Part shown: piece by piece, positions 39,603 to 53,121 of the stretch
Layout: the number at the start of each line of letters is the position of its first letter
Position numbering within the stretch: position 1 is the stretch's first letter
From: Sapria himalayana
Lineage: Eukaryota > Streptophyta > Magnoliopsida > Malpighiales > Rafflesiaceae
DNA: 64,000 bases
Direction: 5' to 3'
NCBI GenBank assembly: GCA_029783825.1
Contig: JAREIK010000499.1
Span: 499,298 to 563,297 of the forward strand
Notes under the pieces: generated by a model
Told to the model about the DNA's origin: nothing
The model's database searches: none
The model's input: the letters and a program-made list of their open reading frames with translations, nothing else
Translations under genes and position numbers: made by a program

Positions 39603-40270
39603 TACTACAAAAATCCAAAACAAAAAAAATAAGGACAATTCCCTAGCCACTTAGTGTTTTCATTTGCTATATGTCATATAGCAAAGGATTAACAATGGAA
39701 GCTTTCCCGATCTAAAGTGCTCGTCGTTATAAATTAGAAAGGGAAAGTTTTCCTATCTAAAAAATTTTAGCGATGAAAATAACCCTAGCTAAAATAATAA
39801 TTTTCCTACCTAAATTAGCAAGCTAAATGGTAGTTTCCGTCGCTAAATGGATATAGCAATGTAAGCTTTCCCAATCTAGTGTGCTCATCGCTAAAAATTA
39901 GATAGGGAAATAGTTCATAGCAAAAAAATTTTAGCAACGAAAAAATCCTTAGCTAAAATATTAATTTTCCTATCTAAATTAGTAAGGGAAAAATTTCTAG
40001 CTAAATTAGTAAGAGAAAATTCCCTAGCTATTTTCATTTCAAAACTTTTTTCAAAAATTTATTTCTTTTTAAAAAAATATAATTAAATAAGTTAATATTT
40101 TTATATTAAATTGAATAAAAATAGAAACTATAAACAATAATTTATAAATAACAATAAATAAAATTATATAATAAATTATTCTGATTCAAACAAACATAAC
40201 AAAATTTTTACATAAACATAACAAAAACATAATTTAATATTTACATAATTCAAACAAAAACATAACAAAA
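39603..40270 (-). repeat. CACTA end B of element 2
   Basis: Sub-terminal repeats of the type cctagctaaa, ttagcgatgg and aattccctagc run from the terminus to about 40030. AT-rich sequence follows and aligns with the reverse complement of 15870-16080. Confidence 0.85.
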
Positions 40271-40274
40271 TTTT

Positions 40275-40500
40275 AGTGCATCTTATTCATCAATGTATCT
40301 AACGACAAAGTATAAAGTATAATATATCTGTGCATTGACTTTGCTTTCTTTCCCTCTGCTCATCCGATCACCATCTTTCTACTGCAACAAAGCTATCCAA
40401 GTTGCTATGCGTTTTGTCTAGTGAAAAATTCCTTCACTTATACATGCTTCGTATGGAGAACAATGCGGTACCATGAATATATTAAATTTAAATAGTCAAT
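40275..40500 (-). other. Conserved low-copy segment of the CACTA family, copy 3
   Basis: In reverse complement it matches 15661-15880, including agatggtgatcgg, agctttgttgcagtagaaag and tttttcactagac. Its orientation relative to end B is the same as in the nested element, so it was present before the copies diverged. Confidence 0.6.
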
Positions 40501-40549
40501 CAAATCAAAATAAATAAATAAATAAAGTTATGTTTTCATAAATAAAATA

Positions 40550-41138
40550 TACTATCGTATATTTGTACATATATACTATAGTGTATATGTACATATATAC
40601 TAGCATTTTCACTCGTTACATGTATTCCTGAAGTATATCTAAATATATACTACACTATTATATGTACAATTATACTCAGTATATATATACATAAATACTA
40701 CAGATTTATATGTACATATATACTGAGTATGTATATGTACTCAGTATATATTTAAATATAATACTACAAAATTATATATTCTTATATACTGAGTATAAAT
40801 GTACATATATTATAGTATTATATTTACATATAAACTGAGTATATATGTAAATATACTACATTATTATATGTACATATATACTAAGTACATATATACAAGG
40901 TATATATGTACATATAATACTACATAATTATATGTGCTTATATAATGAGTATATATGTACATATACTACAATATATTTGTAGATATACTAAGTATATAAG
41001 TACATATATGCTATAATATTATATGTACATATATACTTGGTATATACGTACATATATACTTCAGTATATACATATATATATTTTGTAGTATATACATGCA
41101 TATATACTATAGCAGATCTACACACTCACACACACACT

Positions 41139-41170
<32 letters not shown>
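40550..41170. repeat. Palindromic GTACATATATAC array with (CA)n, element 2
   Basis: Same composition as the arrays at 13795-14475 and 14880-15620, ending in a (CA)n/(CTCACA) microsatellite at 41117-41163. Confidence 0.92.
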
Positions 41171-41199
41171 CTATAGTATATATATATATTGTAGTATAT

Positions 41200-41412
41200 A
41201 CTACAAGAAAACCTGAAAGAAACAACGAAAAAATTTCAAAAAAATACAATGCACAAGGAGGACGTAGATCTGCACAAAATAAGAGTGTCAAGAACAAACA
41301 TGCATTTGCGTGGGACCAGAATTTTTTTGTCCATCTCACAGCTTTAAATGCTAAGGTGTTGTTCCTATCACCAAAGGACAAGCCAAACCTTTTACATACC
41401 TATTATAAATAA
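41200..41412 (+). pseudogene. Possible Ptta/En-Spm-type protein exon fragment
   Basis: One + strand frame is open for 70 codons. It reads RKPERNNEKISKKYNAQGGR, then RSAQNKSVKNK, and ends before TAA at 41410. The K-Y-x4-G-R-x-S-A-Q pattern resembles the NRxKQKYPHTxGRKSFA motif of plant Ptta/En-Spm (Transposase_24-type) proteins. No start codon or splice sites are defined. Resemblance is by eye; the opposite-strand frame 41118-41381 is a weaker alternative because its C-terminus is the ATAC array. Confidence 0.35.
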
Positions 41413-42660
41413 AAACTCTACCCATAATATTTGGATACATAAACATATTTACAGATATATAAAAATAGTAATTATAGACATGAACAAACACAAATCTAAG
41501 TTAATAGTCATACAACTTCAACAAATATCTAAAAGATGCCCAACACTGATGTTTAGAGAGAAAGAAAGTGCAAAAAACAAAATGTTTTAGGAATAATGAA
41601 GATATTAGAACTCGACCTCCTTTTAATCCAGCTGAAATCAGTAAAGATAGGACCTATGCATAGGACGGGCCGTGGCAGTGTCTAAAGGCTTTGAATCAGA
41701 ATTTTTTCATGCATCTTACATCAAATGTATTGCAAAGATTCATTATTAGGTTAATCGGCAAAGAAAAGAACAAAACTAGAATAAAGATAAATGATACCAC
41801 AAATGATGAACCACTTGTAAGCCCCCTAATGTTTTCTTAGTCTGTTGTGCATTATTCAAGAAAGATATATATTTTACAAGTATATCATTAGCTACTCAAG
41901 TATCTATATGTATTTCATAATCTTATATATTGATTCTCTAATCCTATGAAATACATTGCTTGTGGATGCATAGATATGGTAATGCTCCAGTATAGCGATT
42001 GAAGGCAAAGTAGTAATATACTTTACATTACCACTATTAGTTTCTCATGTTAATATGTTTGCTTTTGTACAATTCCTCTTCCTCTATTTGTGTGCGTGTG
42101 TGTGGAAATGATCTAGATTTTTATATATGTTAGCCTATTGTGGGAGTTAACATGTTTTTATGAATTTTGATAAGTGGCAGGGGTTCATTGGTGGAAATTT
42201 CAAGTTTTATGCTAAAAAGTGTTATTATTCCTTTGTTCCTTTTGTAAACATATATGTGCTTTGACTGAAACATCTATGCAATCCTATATTGTATGTAATA
42301 TGTAGCATAGATGTTGCATTTATTATCTTGTGATAAGGTGTGGGCAAAAGCTATAAATATTAGTTACACAAATATAAATTCATATCAAAATATTTTGTAA
42401 TCTTTGTTCTCATCATTAAAATCAAAATGATAACTTATTTTATTGTTATTAATATCATGTGTTGTGGCAATCACAAATATTATTGGCTCATAAAATATTT
42501 CATTTTGGGCCTTTGTATTCCCCACAATATGTGATTTGGTATATTAATTATAAAATATTTACAAAAAAAAAACTCATTTTCATGTTTAGTAAAAAATGTT
42601 TAAAAATAAAATATTTCTATTTTAGTATATTATAAATGTTCCTTAGATTTATTGTCACTA
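41413..42660. other. Interior of element 2, no gene recognised
   Basis: AT-rich with a few mixed-composition stretches (41610-41760, 42060-42240). The + strand frame 41348-41590 has no recognised domain. Confidence 0.5.
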
Positions 42661-42679
42661 TATACATATAAAGTGAAAA

Positions 42680-42746
42680 TTTATATATATAGCATATATG
42701 TATGTATATAGCATATATGTATGTAGGTACTTAGCATATTTGTATG

Positions 42747-42790
<44 letters not shown>

Positions 42791-43216
42791 AGTATTTAGC
42801 ATATTGTATGTATGTATTTATGTGTGTGTATATATATATATATATATAATTATAGTAAATATACATACATACATATATATATGTATGTATACATATATAT
42901 ATGTATGTGTATATATATATATATGTATGTATACATATATATATGTATGTGTATATATATATATATATGTATGTATGTATATATGTATATATGTATGTGT
43001 ATACATGTGTATGTATGTATGTATGTATCTGTATACATGTGTATGTATGTGTATACATGTGTATGTATGTATGTATGTATATATATATGTATGTATGTAA
43101 GTATATTTCTGCATGTATGTATATATATATGTGTATGTATGTGCATATATATGTGTGTGTGTGTGTGTGTTTGCATATGTTTGAATATTTTTCAAAAACA
43201 TTATAGTTTTCAACCT

Positions 43217-43251
<35 letters not shown>
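42680..43251. repeat. (TATG)n / (ATAC)n compound microsatellite with terminal (CA)n
   Basis: About 500 bp of tatgtatg, tatatata and tgtgtatg units are followed by a 40-bp unique bridge and a (CA)n run at 43220-43251. Open frames on both strands are low-complexity by-products. Confidence 0.95.
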
Positions 43252-43253
<2 letters not shown>

Positions 43254-43479
43254 AAACTATCCTCAAAACCTTAGTGGTTTTTATATACTAACACCAAATG
43301 TGTTTTTTTGACTATATGTACTAAAGAAAAAAATATATTTCCAATATTAACTATCATGAACTTGAATTTTAAATTTTGTTTATAGACAAAAAAGTATCAG
43401 AGAGATAATTTTCTTTTCCAAATTTTAATTTTCAAAAATATGAGAAATTGTGTTTTTTATGAATATTTTATAATTAGTT

Positions 43480-44345
43480 TATTAAAACATCTAGTATATG
43501 CAGTTAAAATAGTTATATATAGTTAAACATATAGATATAGATATATATATATATATATTCATACAAGTAGGTATATGTAGTTATACATAAATGTATATAA
43601 AGTTATAAACAAAAATATAGATTTACATATATGTATAAATAGTTATAAATATAGTTATATTTAATTATATATAGTTTTATAAAGTTATAAAAATATTTAT
43701 ATATAGTTATTCACATATAGTTAAACATAATATTCTATGTTGTTATACGTGTAATTATAAAACTAGTTACATGTTATACATATAGTTACACATTTAGTTA
43801 AACTTATATTTATACATGTAGGTATATATATATTTTCATTTAATTTTATATATTTATACATATAGTTATGCATAGGCATAGATATAGTAAAATACATTTT
43901 TATATATTAATATATAAAAATGTATATTAAATATATGTTGTAAATAATATATAAAAAGTATTGATATTTAAATATATTTACAAATATATAGATTTACATA
44001 TATGTATACATAGTTACAAATATAGTTATATTTAATTATATAAAGTTTTATATAGTTATACAAATATTTATATATAGTTATACACATATAATTAAATATA
44101 ATGTTGTATGTTATTATACATGTAATTATAAATATAGTTACATGTGGTTATACATTTAGTTACACATTTAGTTAAACTTATATTTATACATGTAGGTATA
44201 TATTTTTTTCATTTAATTTTATATATTTATACATATAGTTATGTATAGGTATAGATATAGTAAAATACATTTTTATATATTAATATATAAAAATGTATAT
44301 TAAATATATGTTGTATATATTTTATAAAAATTATTGATATTTAAA
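43480..44345. repeat. Tandem duplication of about 370 bp in TATAGTTATA-type sequence
   Basis: Landmarks gatttacatatatgtata (43620 and 43991) and gtagttatac/gtatatata words recur with a shift of about 371 bp. The end of each copy carries gtaaaatacatttttatata and taaatatatgttgta. Confidence 0.85.
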
Positions 44346-46033
44346 TATATTTAAATACATGTTGTTTGTTTAAGTAGTTTTTGAAGGAAATATCAAAACA
44401 TTTGAAGCAATTCAATTTCATGCTACGTGTTTCAAGATATGCATCTCATAAATCAAATTGTTAAAAAAAATGATATGGCATAATTTGATAATTAAAAAAA
44501 TTATGATTGGAAAAATTAAAATGTTAATAGTCTGCCACATAATTTTGATATATTCTACATGGAATATAATTTGATATATTTTAGATGTCTTTTCATGTTT
44601 AAAAAAAACATACCTAGAAAAAATAAAAGTAATATTCTAAATGTATTTTTATTAAAATATAATACAATGATCATAAAAAAAGCAAGCATCATGAAATGTT
44701 AATTAACATTATCAAATATCATGTTAATAGGATAGTATAGGAAATAACTAATAATGATGTTAAACATCATTATAAAAAATTTTGAAAATCATTCAAAATT
44801 ATCAAAACATGAAATAACATATTTTCAAATAAATATTAAAATATCATTAACTGCATAAAAAATCCATCAATAATATTTAATTCATTGTATCAAAGAGTGA
44901 ACACTAAAGAAAAATATTGATGAGTATTCTCCAATTTCAATCAACATGCATCAAAAATCTTAGAACACAAAAAACATTGATAATTTATCAATAACATTAG
45001 TAACAATGAAACACAATAGAAATATTGATAATATATTTCCACGAAATTTATAGATTTTTATTAAAAAACATTGTGCCTCCCAATATAAATATCTAAAACA
45101 TACAACACATCCAATACTTACATCAACGATATTTATAACATCAACAAATTTCAGTGTCATTATCCCTAATTGAATTATGAAAAATTTTAACTAATATTAT
45201 TATAAAAATGTGCTCTAAATATTTATTAGTTATAAATATAATCTAATATTTTCAAAAAAAAATCATTGAACAAATTTTAAAGTTTCTGAATAATATGGAA
45301 AAACATAATGCTTCATGGAAGAAAAATAATGTAACATCATATAAAGAAAAATTTTACTAATCCTTCTCTTCTACCTACAAAACATTGATGATTTAGTTAT
45401 TTCAAATTATGATTGACTATTAAGGACCAATTTTTTTAGAAGAATAATGATTAACAAAATTTGATAACAAAGATGTGCTTTTATAAATTTAAAACTTCAA
45501 TATTCAAAATCATGATATAATCAAGAATATCTTATGAAAATTAAAATTCGATTCATCTATTGTTCTAGCAAATAATTGGATAAGTATGCATTTTTAAAAT
45601 TATGAGCTCTAACATAATAAAAAATTTTACCTACACACATCAACTACTCTATTCCATGTTTATTAATCCTAGTTTATATTGTGATAATCATGAATACTAC
45701 TTATCTCTGGTTCATAATATGAATGTCATTAAATCATGCACGAGCTTAATTTGATCACCAACAAAAGCCCAAGCCACACTAGTAATCATGTAAAAGAGCT
45801 ATTATGTATTTAAATTATTGAATTATATAAGGATACCTATTGTATACAAGTGCAAAAAAAAGCTATTTTAGTTATACATAAAGTCATGAAAAAGTCACAA
45901 TCCTAAAATTACTCTAGCCTAAATGACAGTTGAATGTTTGATATACAAATCACTCTTATAACTAATTTGAATATTAATTAAATGTGAATACTAATTGATT
46001 GAATGCATATTTTTTTTTCTTTAATACTTCTCT
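44346..46033. other. AT-rich interior of element 2, no gene recognised
   Basis: No long frame and no domain. The part 45740-46030 may be the decayed LTR of the copia relic that follows, since it lies just beyond that gene's stop codon, but no LTR border can be fixed. The open frame 44960-45160 (minus) looks fortuitous. Confidence 0.4.
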
Positions 46034-46480
46034 TCATGTTGAAATATGTTTGTCAATAACTCCCAGCATGCTAAGGTGCATGTAAATAACTAAGGCTTAT
46101 AATTGCCCAGTTAATAAATTTGTGATTTGCTTTCATGGTTACAGATAAGATGTTTTGACTTTTCCAATTTGAATGTTCTAATTGATTATGTGACAATCTA
46201 ATTCAATATATTTCTTATGCTCATGGAAAATAAAGTTGGTAGCAATGTGCAAGGTTATGTGACCGTCACAGAATAAATTTGCTACTTCCAAATGAGAAAC
46301 TTGTCAATCCTTAAACAAGTATCTCAACCAAGTGAGTTCATAGGTAAATGCAAACTCGGACCAATATTCTACCTCTACTAATGATATTTATACCTTTGAT
46401 TGTTTCTCCCACTTCTATGGCACAAGTAACTTACCAAAAAAGTATTAACTTATCAATTACCATTATTTATTTGGATATCT
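46034..46480 (-). pseudogene. Ty1/copia RNase H relic (3' end of pol)
   Basis: Minus-strand translation matches the copia RNase H region in order: FFGKLLVP, WEKQSKV, VEVEYW (for AEAEYR), ELTWLRYLFKD, HLEVANLFCD, TLHIATNFIFHEHKKYIE, LDCHI and near the end SMLGVIDKHIST followed by the usual stop. At least four stops or frame changes interrupt it. Catalytic geometry is lost (the first acidic motif is altered), so it is dead. The rest of pol upstream is not recognisable. Confidence 0.88.
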
Positions 46481-48540
46481 TTCTATATTGAAATCATATT
46501 CAGAGACAATAAAAATAGAAACCATAAACATTAGGATTTGTTTTTTCCCAAGTTACAGAAGCAGAAAACATTAAGCATAATTATTTTTCTTAAGATACAG
46601 AAGTAGAAAACAATATGCAAACATTTAGTATTTGAAATCAATAAAATTATAAAAAATTAAACAGTAAAAAAAACAAAGTTTACACTAACCATTTATTATT
46701 TTATTAATGGTGTAGAGTCAAAATCATATAATGATATAAAAATAGAAGAAAAAAGAAATAAAAATGATGGAAAATTAAAAAATAATAAAACCCAAATATT
46801 CTGTAAAAACCAAACTACGCCCGTATGAACATGACTTGTGATGTCCTCGTAAAACTTCCGATCGACTATTTCCATAGCTTGTGGCAGTACAATTTTGAGA
46901 TGTGCTCATCCTCTTCTCCATGCCTTCCCGAGTCAACTTGAACCTTCCCTCACTAAATATTGATAGTCACAAAATCAAGAGCTCTTGTGTCTCTTCCAAC
47001 AAATACATTTAATCATTTTATTTATGTTTGTCAATAAAATTTAATTTAAATGTATATTGATTAAATTATATTTATGTTTATCAATAATAAATATATTGAT
47101 AAAATTATTAAATATTAAATTTTTAATTGAACATTTCGAATTTTTTGTGGTTAAATCATGAAGCTAATTCAAAAAATTGAAACAAATTAATTTATTATAT
47201 GATTAGTAATTAGCATTATTAATTAATAAAAAACATTAACTTAAAAATATTCTAATATTATTCTGATATTTTATGCCATTAATCAAAAATACGATAATGT
47301 TTGGAAATTTTTGTAATTATAGCATCCGACCAAAACCCAGATTTTTGAAATTTGTTATTTTCTATTCACTCAAAAATACTAATATAGGATTATTTTTAAA
47401 ATAACTTTCATCAATTCTATTTTATTATATTTATTAATAATTTTTAAATTTCCATAATTTAATTTTAAAACATATATTGGCTTTTCTGATATAATAATTA
47501 TATAAATATTAGAAAAAAATGTTTATTAGAAAAAATTAAATACTCGTTTGTTATAATATTTGTTGTAGGTTGCTCTCGTAGTCCTGCCCTGCTTCTCCTC
47601 TCGTCGTCATTGAAAGATAGAACACATTCTTAGTGCTTAATGGCTTAGCATTATTTTTTCAGGGAAAATATAAAAACAAAAATTTGATGCAAATATATAG
47701 AAATAGAGATAAAAAAAATATAAAAGTAAACTAAAATTATAAAAAATAAATAATTTAAATAAAAAATAGAAATAGATTTTTATTTAACCATAAATGATAT
47801 TATTTCATAAATAAATATAATAAATTAATAATAAAGTAATTCTTATATATATATATATATAATGGTTATAAGTTTTTAAGAATTCAATTTATTTTGTATT
47901 AATGTAATATGAAATAATTATAAAGACATAAATTTTGAATCTTTTAGTCATTATAAATTTGAATCTTTGAAGTATTCATTTAATAACCACACTTAGATAT
48001 TTATTTTTTAAATAATCAAAATTTTTTGATGTTATTAAAATATCTGTGCATTAATTTTAAAATTCAAATTATTTTCTTTTTATTTTATAAAAAATTTGAA
48101 TTTTTTTTAATTTGAAATTTTTTATTATTATTCAAAATTTTTAAATATTTTAGTCATTATTTATTTTAAAAGATTTCTATAATCATTAAAATATTTTATA
48201 AATATAGGAATAATATTAATATTTACTTATTTATTCGTTAATTCGTATAATTTTATAAATTTTTTTATTTAATCAAATAATTATTTATTTTAGCTTTTTA
48301 TCAGTAGTAATTATTATTTATTGTAATTAATTTAATTAAAATATTTTCAAAATATTTATATATAAATAATAAATTATATTATTTTTTTAATACAAATATT
48401 TAAATATCATAATTAAAAATTTCAAAAAAAAATTTTTTATAATATTTTAATTAATTTATAATCAAAAAAAATAATAATTTTTCTTATCAACTATAAATTT
48501 TATTTGTTTATATATAATTATGAAATTTTTATTTATAATA
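46481..48540. other. Interior of element 2, no gene recognised
   Basis: AT-rich throughout except 46800-46990 and 47560-47620, which are of mixed composition with no long frame. From about 47660 it becomes extreme in A+T and aligns loosely with 22425-22930 and 57680-58150. Confidence 0.5.
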
Positions 48541-48544
48541 TCAT

Positions 48545-49495
48545 ATTTTTATAATTATATGAAGAGATTGTGTGTTTCAAGGATAGCTCATCTATAGACC
48601 ATGAAATACTATTAATATAAAAAATTAAATAAAATATTAAAATAAATAATTTTAAAAAATATTAAATTATTATAAATTAGCAACGGAAATTATCACTAGC
48701 CTAAATAGTAGGGAAAAAATCACCAGCTAATTGCATATATTTTGAGAAAGTAAAAATTTAAGGAATAATCGCTTCGAATTTTTTATATAATTGTAAACAA
48801 ATAAATTCAGATTATTATTTAGGAACGGATTTTGTCTTGAACTAATTAGCTAGGGAAATTTCATCATGAAATCTATTGTTATATCAAGGATGTAATTGGC
48901 TAGGATATTTTCATCACTAAATCCGTCACTATATTCCAGATCTAATTAACTAGATAAATTACCTCGCTAAATCCATTGTTATATCCCAGTTGTAATTATC
49001 TAGAAAAATATGTTGCTAAATCTGTCGCTATACCAAATATGGAATTTTTTATAGAAAAATTCCATCACAAAATCCATCACTATATCAAGGATGTAATTAG
49101 CTAGGGAAATTCTGTATGTAAATCTATAGCTATATTCTAGATTAAAATAGCTAGAGATATTTCCTTGCTAAATCCATTGCTATATTTGTCGCTTTTCATT
49201 GCATGGAAATTTACAAAAAAAAATAGCGACAGATTATTTCTGGATCTAATTAGCTAAGAAAATTACGTCGACAAGTCTATCGCTAAATTTACGGCTTTTT
49301 GTTGCATAGAAATTTACGAATAAAATGGTGAGGAAAAATTTTCAAAAGTGAAATTCCATCGCAAATCCGTCTCTAAATTTTATTTCAATACAAAATCAAA
49401 AATCACTTACTATTCTCTAGCTAATACCTCGTAATGTAGCTAGAGAATTATCCCTAGATAAACTTTCCTAGCTAAATTGACATTTTTTTATAGTG
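48545..49495 (-). repeat. CACTA end A of element 2
   Basis: Starts with the conserved family stretch (48545-48610), then carries at least six degenerate copies of a unit of about 60-70 bp containing aattagctagggaaatt and ctaaatccatcgctatat. It ends in the terminal TATAGTG at 49495, where the TATC array resumes. Confidence 0.87.
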
Positions 49496-49717
49496 TATTT
49501 ATCTAACTAACTAACTATCTATCTATCTAACTCTCTGTCTTTCTATCTATCAATCTTCCTATTTATCTGTCTATTTATCTATCTATCGATCTATCTATCT
49601 TTAAATCTGTCTGTCTGTCTTTGTATCTATGTATCTGTCAATCTATCTGACTGGCTATCTGTATATATGTGTGTATGTCTATCTATCTATTTGTCTATCA
49701 ATCTATCTCTCTATCTG

Positions 49718-49748
<31 letters not shown>

Positions 49749-50674
49749 CTATCTATATATATATATCTATCTATCTATCTATTTATCTATATATCTATCT
49801 ATTTTGTCTATCTATTAGACTATCATTTTGTCTATCTATGTGTCTATTTATTAATCTATCTATCTATCGAACTAACTATATATTTGACTAATAATCTATA
49901 GAAATTTCTATCTATCTATCTATCTATTTGTCTATATATCAATCTATTAATAAGTCTTTCTATCTATATATTAATATATTTATCAATCAATCTATCTAAT
50001 AGTCTATCAATCTATATATATATATATATATATGTCAATCAATCTATTTATCAACTTAATTTTAAATCTCTCGATCAATATATCATTATATCTATCTATC
50101 TCTCTCTCTCTCTCTATATCTATCATTGTATCTAACTATCTATCTATCAATATATCTATCTAACACTCTATCTATCTATATAATATCTATCTGTCTATTT
50201 TTCTATCTAATAAACTATTGATATATCTATCTGTCTATCAATCTTTCTGTCTATAAATGTATCTATCAAAATGTTTATCTATCTATCAATCAATCTATCA
50301 ATCTATCTATCAATCAATCTATCAATATATCTATCTATTTATCTATCTTTCATTCATTCTTTCTATGTGTATATATATTTGCATGTCAATCTACCTATCT
50401 ATCTTTCTAGCAATCATTAAAATTATCTTTCAATCTATCAAACTATCTATCTATTTTTCTATTAATCTATCTATCTATTTATCAATCTATCTATTTGTCT
50501 ATCTATCTATTTATCTATCTAACTGTCTATCTATCTATCTTTCTATCAATCTATCTATTTATCTATCTATCTATTTATCTATCTATATATCTATCTATCT
50601 GTCTATCTATCTATCTATTTATCTATATTTCTATATTTCTAACTATATATTTATTTATCTATCTATCTATCAGA

Positions 50675-50705
<31 letters not shown>

Positions 50706-52997
50706 ACTATCTATTTGTCTTTCTTTCTATCAGTCTATCTATCTTTCTATTTATCTATTTATTTATCTATCAGTCTATTTGTCTATCTTTATGCCTTTCT
50801 ATCTAGTTGTCTAACTATTTGTCAATCTAATTATCTATCTATCTATCTAACTAACTAACTAACTATCTATCTATTTATCTATCCTTCTTTCTTTATGTCT
50901 GTCTTTCTATCTACCTACCTATCTATCTTTATATCTATCTGTCTATCTATATGTCTATCTATGTATGTATCTATCTTTCTATCTATTTGTATATCTATCT
51001 ATGTATCTATATTTCTATCTATCTTTCAATCTAAATGTATATCTATCTGTCTATTAATTTACATTTCTATTTCTCTATTTATCTATCTATCTATCTATTT
51101 ATCTATCAATCAATCTATCTATCAATCTATCTATATATCTGTGTATCTGTATATTTATCTATCTTTCTATCTAAATTGTTATTTATCTATCTATCTTTTG
51201 ATCTATCTATCTGTCTATTTATTTGTCTATCAATTTGTCCCACTATCTATCTTCTATATGTATATTTATCAATTTTTCTTTCTATCTATATATCTAACTA
51301 TCTATATTTCTATATATCTATCTATCTTTTGGTCTATCTATCTGGCAAATAATATATCGATCTATTTTTCTATCTATCATTATATCTTTTTGTATATCTA
51401 TCATTTATCTATCTATATAAAAATCTAAAATTGATCTATCTATCTATCTGTTTATCAATCAATCAATCAATCTATTTATTAATCAATTTCTCAATGTATC
51501 TATCAATTTTTCTATAAATTTCGCTATCAATCTATCTATGTATATTTCTCTCTATCAATCTATCTAATATTCTATCTATTTTTCTATCAAATTTTTTATC
51601 TGTATATCTATCTATATATCAAGTTATCTAAATATCTATGTATCTATCTATGTATATATTTATATATCTATCTAACTATTTATATATCTATTTGTTTATC
51701 TATCTGTCTATCTTCCTATCTATCTATCTTCCTATCAATCTAATAATATATTTATATATCTATCTAATTGAATATCTATTTATCAATCTAAATGTATATC
51801 TATTTGTCTAGCTATAATTCTATATATCTAAATATCTATCTATATATTTATCTTTTTGTCTATATATCTATCAATCTATTTATTTGTATATCTTTATACG
51901 TATATATCTATCTATCTATCTGTCAAGCTATATCTCTATAATTCTATCCATTAATATATATATCTATCTGTATAGATATAGATATATATATATATATGTA
52001 CATCAATCTTTCTATCTTTCTATCTATCTATCAATCTATCTATTAATCTTTCTATCAATCTTCTATCTATATGTCTGTTTATCTATCTATCTATCTATAT
52101 ATCTTTCTTTCTATATGTCAATCAATCAATCTATCTATCTATATATCTTTCATTCTATATGTCTATCTATCTATCTTATTATCTATGTATTTTTATTTCT
52201 ATCTATTTATCTATCTATCTGTTTATCTAACTATCTATCTATCTATCACTCTTTATATGTATCTATATATATGACTATCTATATATCTATTTTTATATCT
52301 ATTTATTTGTTTATCTATCTTTAGATCTATTTGTCTAACTATTTTTCTAATAATATGTTGATATATTTGTCTATCTATCCATTTATTTATCTATCTATCA
52401 TTCTATCAATCTGTCTATCAATTTGTCTCTCAATCTGTCTATCTATCATTTTATGAATAGTTTTATCTTTCTATCTATCAATCTTTCTTTCAATATGTAT
52501 ATCAATTAGTCATTTAATCTATTTTATATCTATCAATCTATCAATCAATCTGTCTATATATATATATATCTATCTATCTATCTATTCGTCTTTATTTCTA
52601 TCTGTCTATATGCGTGTCTATCTATCTATCTACATGTCTATATATCTATCTATTTATTTGTCTGTCTGTGTGTATGTCTGTCTGTCTATCTATCTTTCTA
52701 TTTTTATATATATTAGGCTATCTTTTTGTCTATATATATATATATATATATATCTGCATTTATCTATCTTTCTATCTATCTATCCATCTATCTTTATATC
52801 TAGCAATCTTTAAATATGCCTATCTATCTTTCTAGCAAACTTTCTATTTTTTTGACTATCTATCTATATAAAAAAGTCTATCTATGTGTCTATATATTTG
52901 TCTATCTATTTTACTATCTATTTGTATATCTATCTATCTAAATAAATATGTCTATCTATCAATATTTCAATCTATCTATCTACTTGACTACTTGTTT

Positions 52998-53121
52998 ATC
53001 AATTTATAGACAAATTGATAGACTTACATGTCTACTTGTTTATCAATATTGACAAATAAATATGTTTATTAATATTTCTATCTATTTATAGACAGATTGA
53101 TGATAGATAGATAGATATTTA
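52998..53121 (-). repeat. Two inverted patches within block C
   Basis: At 53001-53022 and 53086-53120 the sequence reads as the complement of the array (gatagatagatagat, tatagacaaattgatag). Elsewhere for kilobases only the TATC strand is on top. The patches are bordered by cttgtttatcaa repeats and can pair with neighbouring array sequence. Confidence 0.85.

Larger units (their letters stand above)
39603..49495 (-). mobile_element. CACTA element 2, complete ends (9.9 kb)
   Basis: The left end TACTACAAAAATCC is a B end with its first base changed from C. The right end, reversed, reads CACTATAAAAAAATGTC and is an A end matching 7589 and 57114. The flanking triplets in the TATC array are TAT (39600-39602) and TAT (49496-49498), the 3-bp duplication expected for CACTA insertion, although in a low-complexity target. 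Inside are sub-terminal repeats at both ends, one copy of the conserved segment, palindromic ATAC arrays and a copia relic. No intact transposase is recognised. Confidence 0.88.

Noticed and set aside
41199..41215. tactacaagaaaacc as the terminus of another nested CACTA element
   Set aside because: No sub-terminal repeats follow it, no partner end is found, and the sequence continues as an open reading frame.
42681..43255. Frames rich in Tyr, Ile, His and Cys on both strands
   Set aside because: By-products of the TATG/ATAC microsatellite.
44960..45160. 66-codon minus-strand frame with a hydrophobic stretch
   Set aside because: AT-rich chance frame inside element 2; no motif or conserved counterpart in the other copies.
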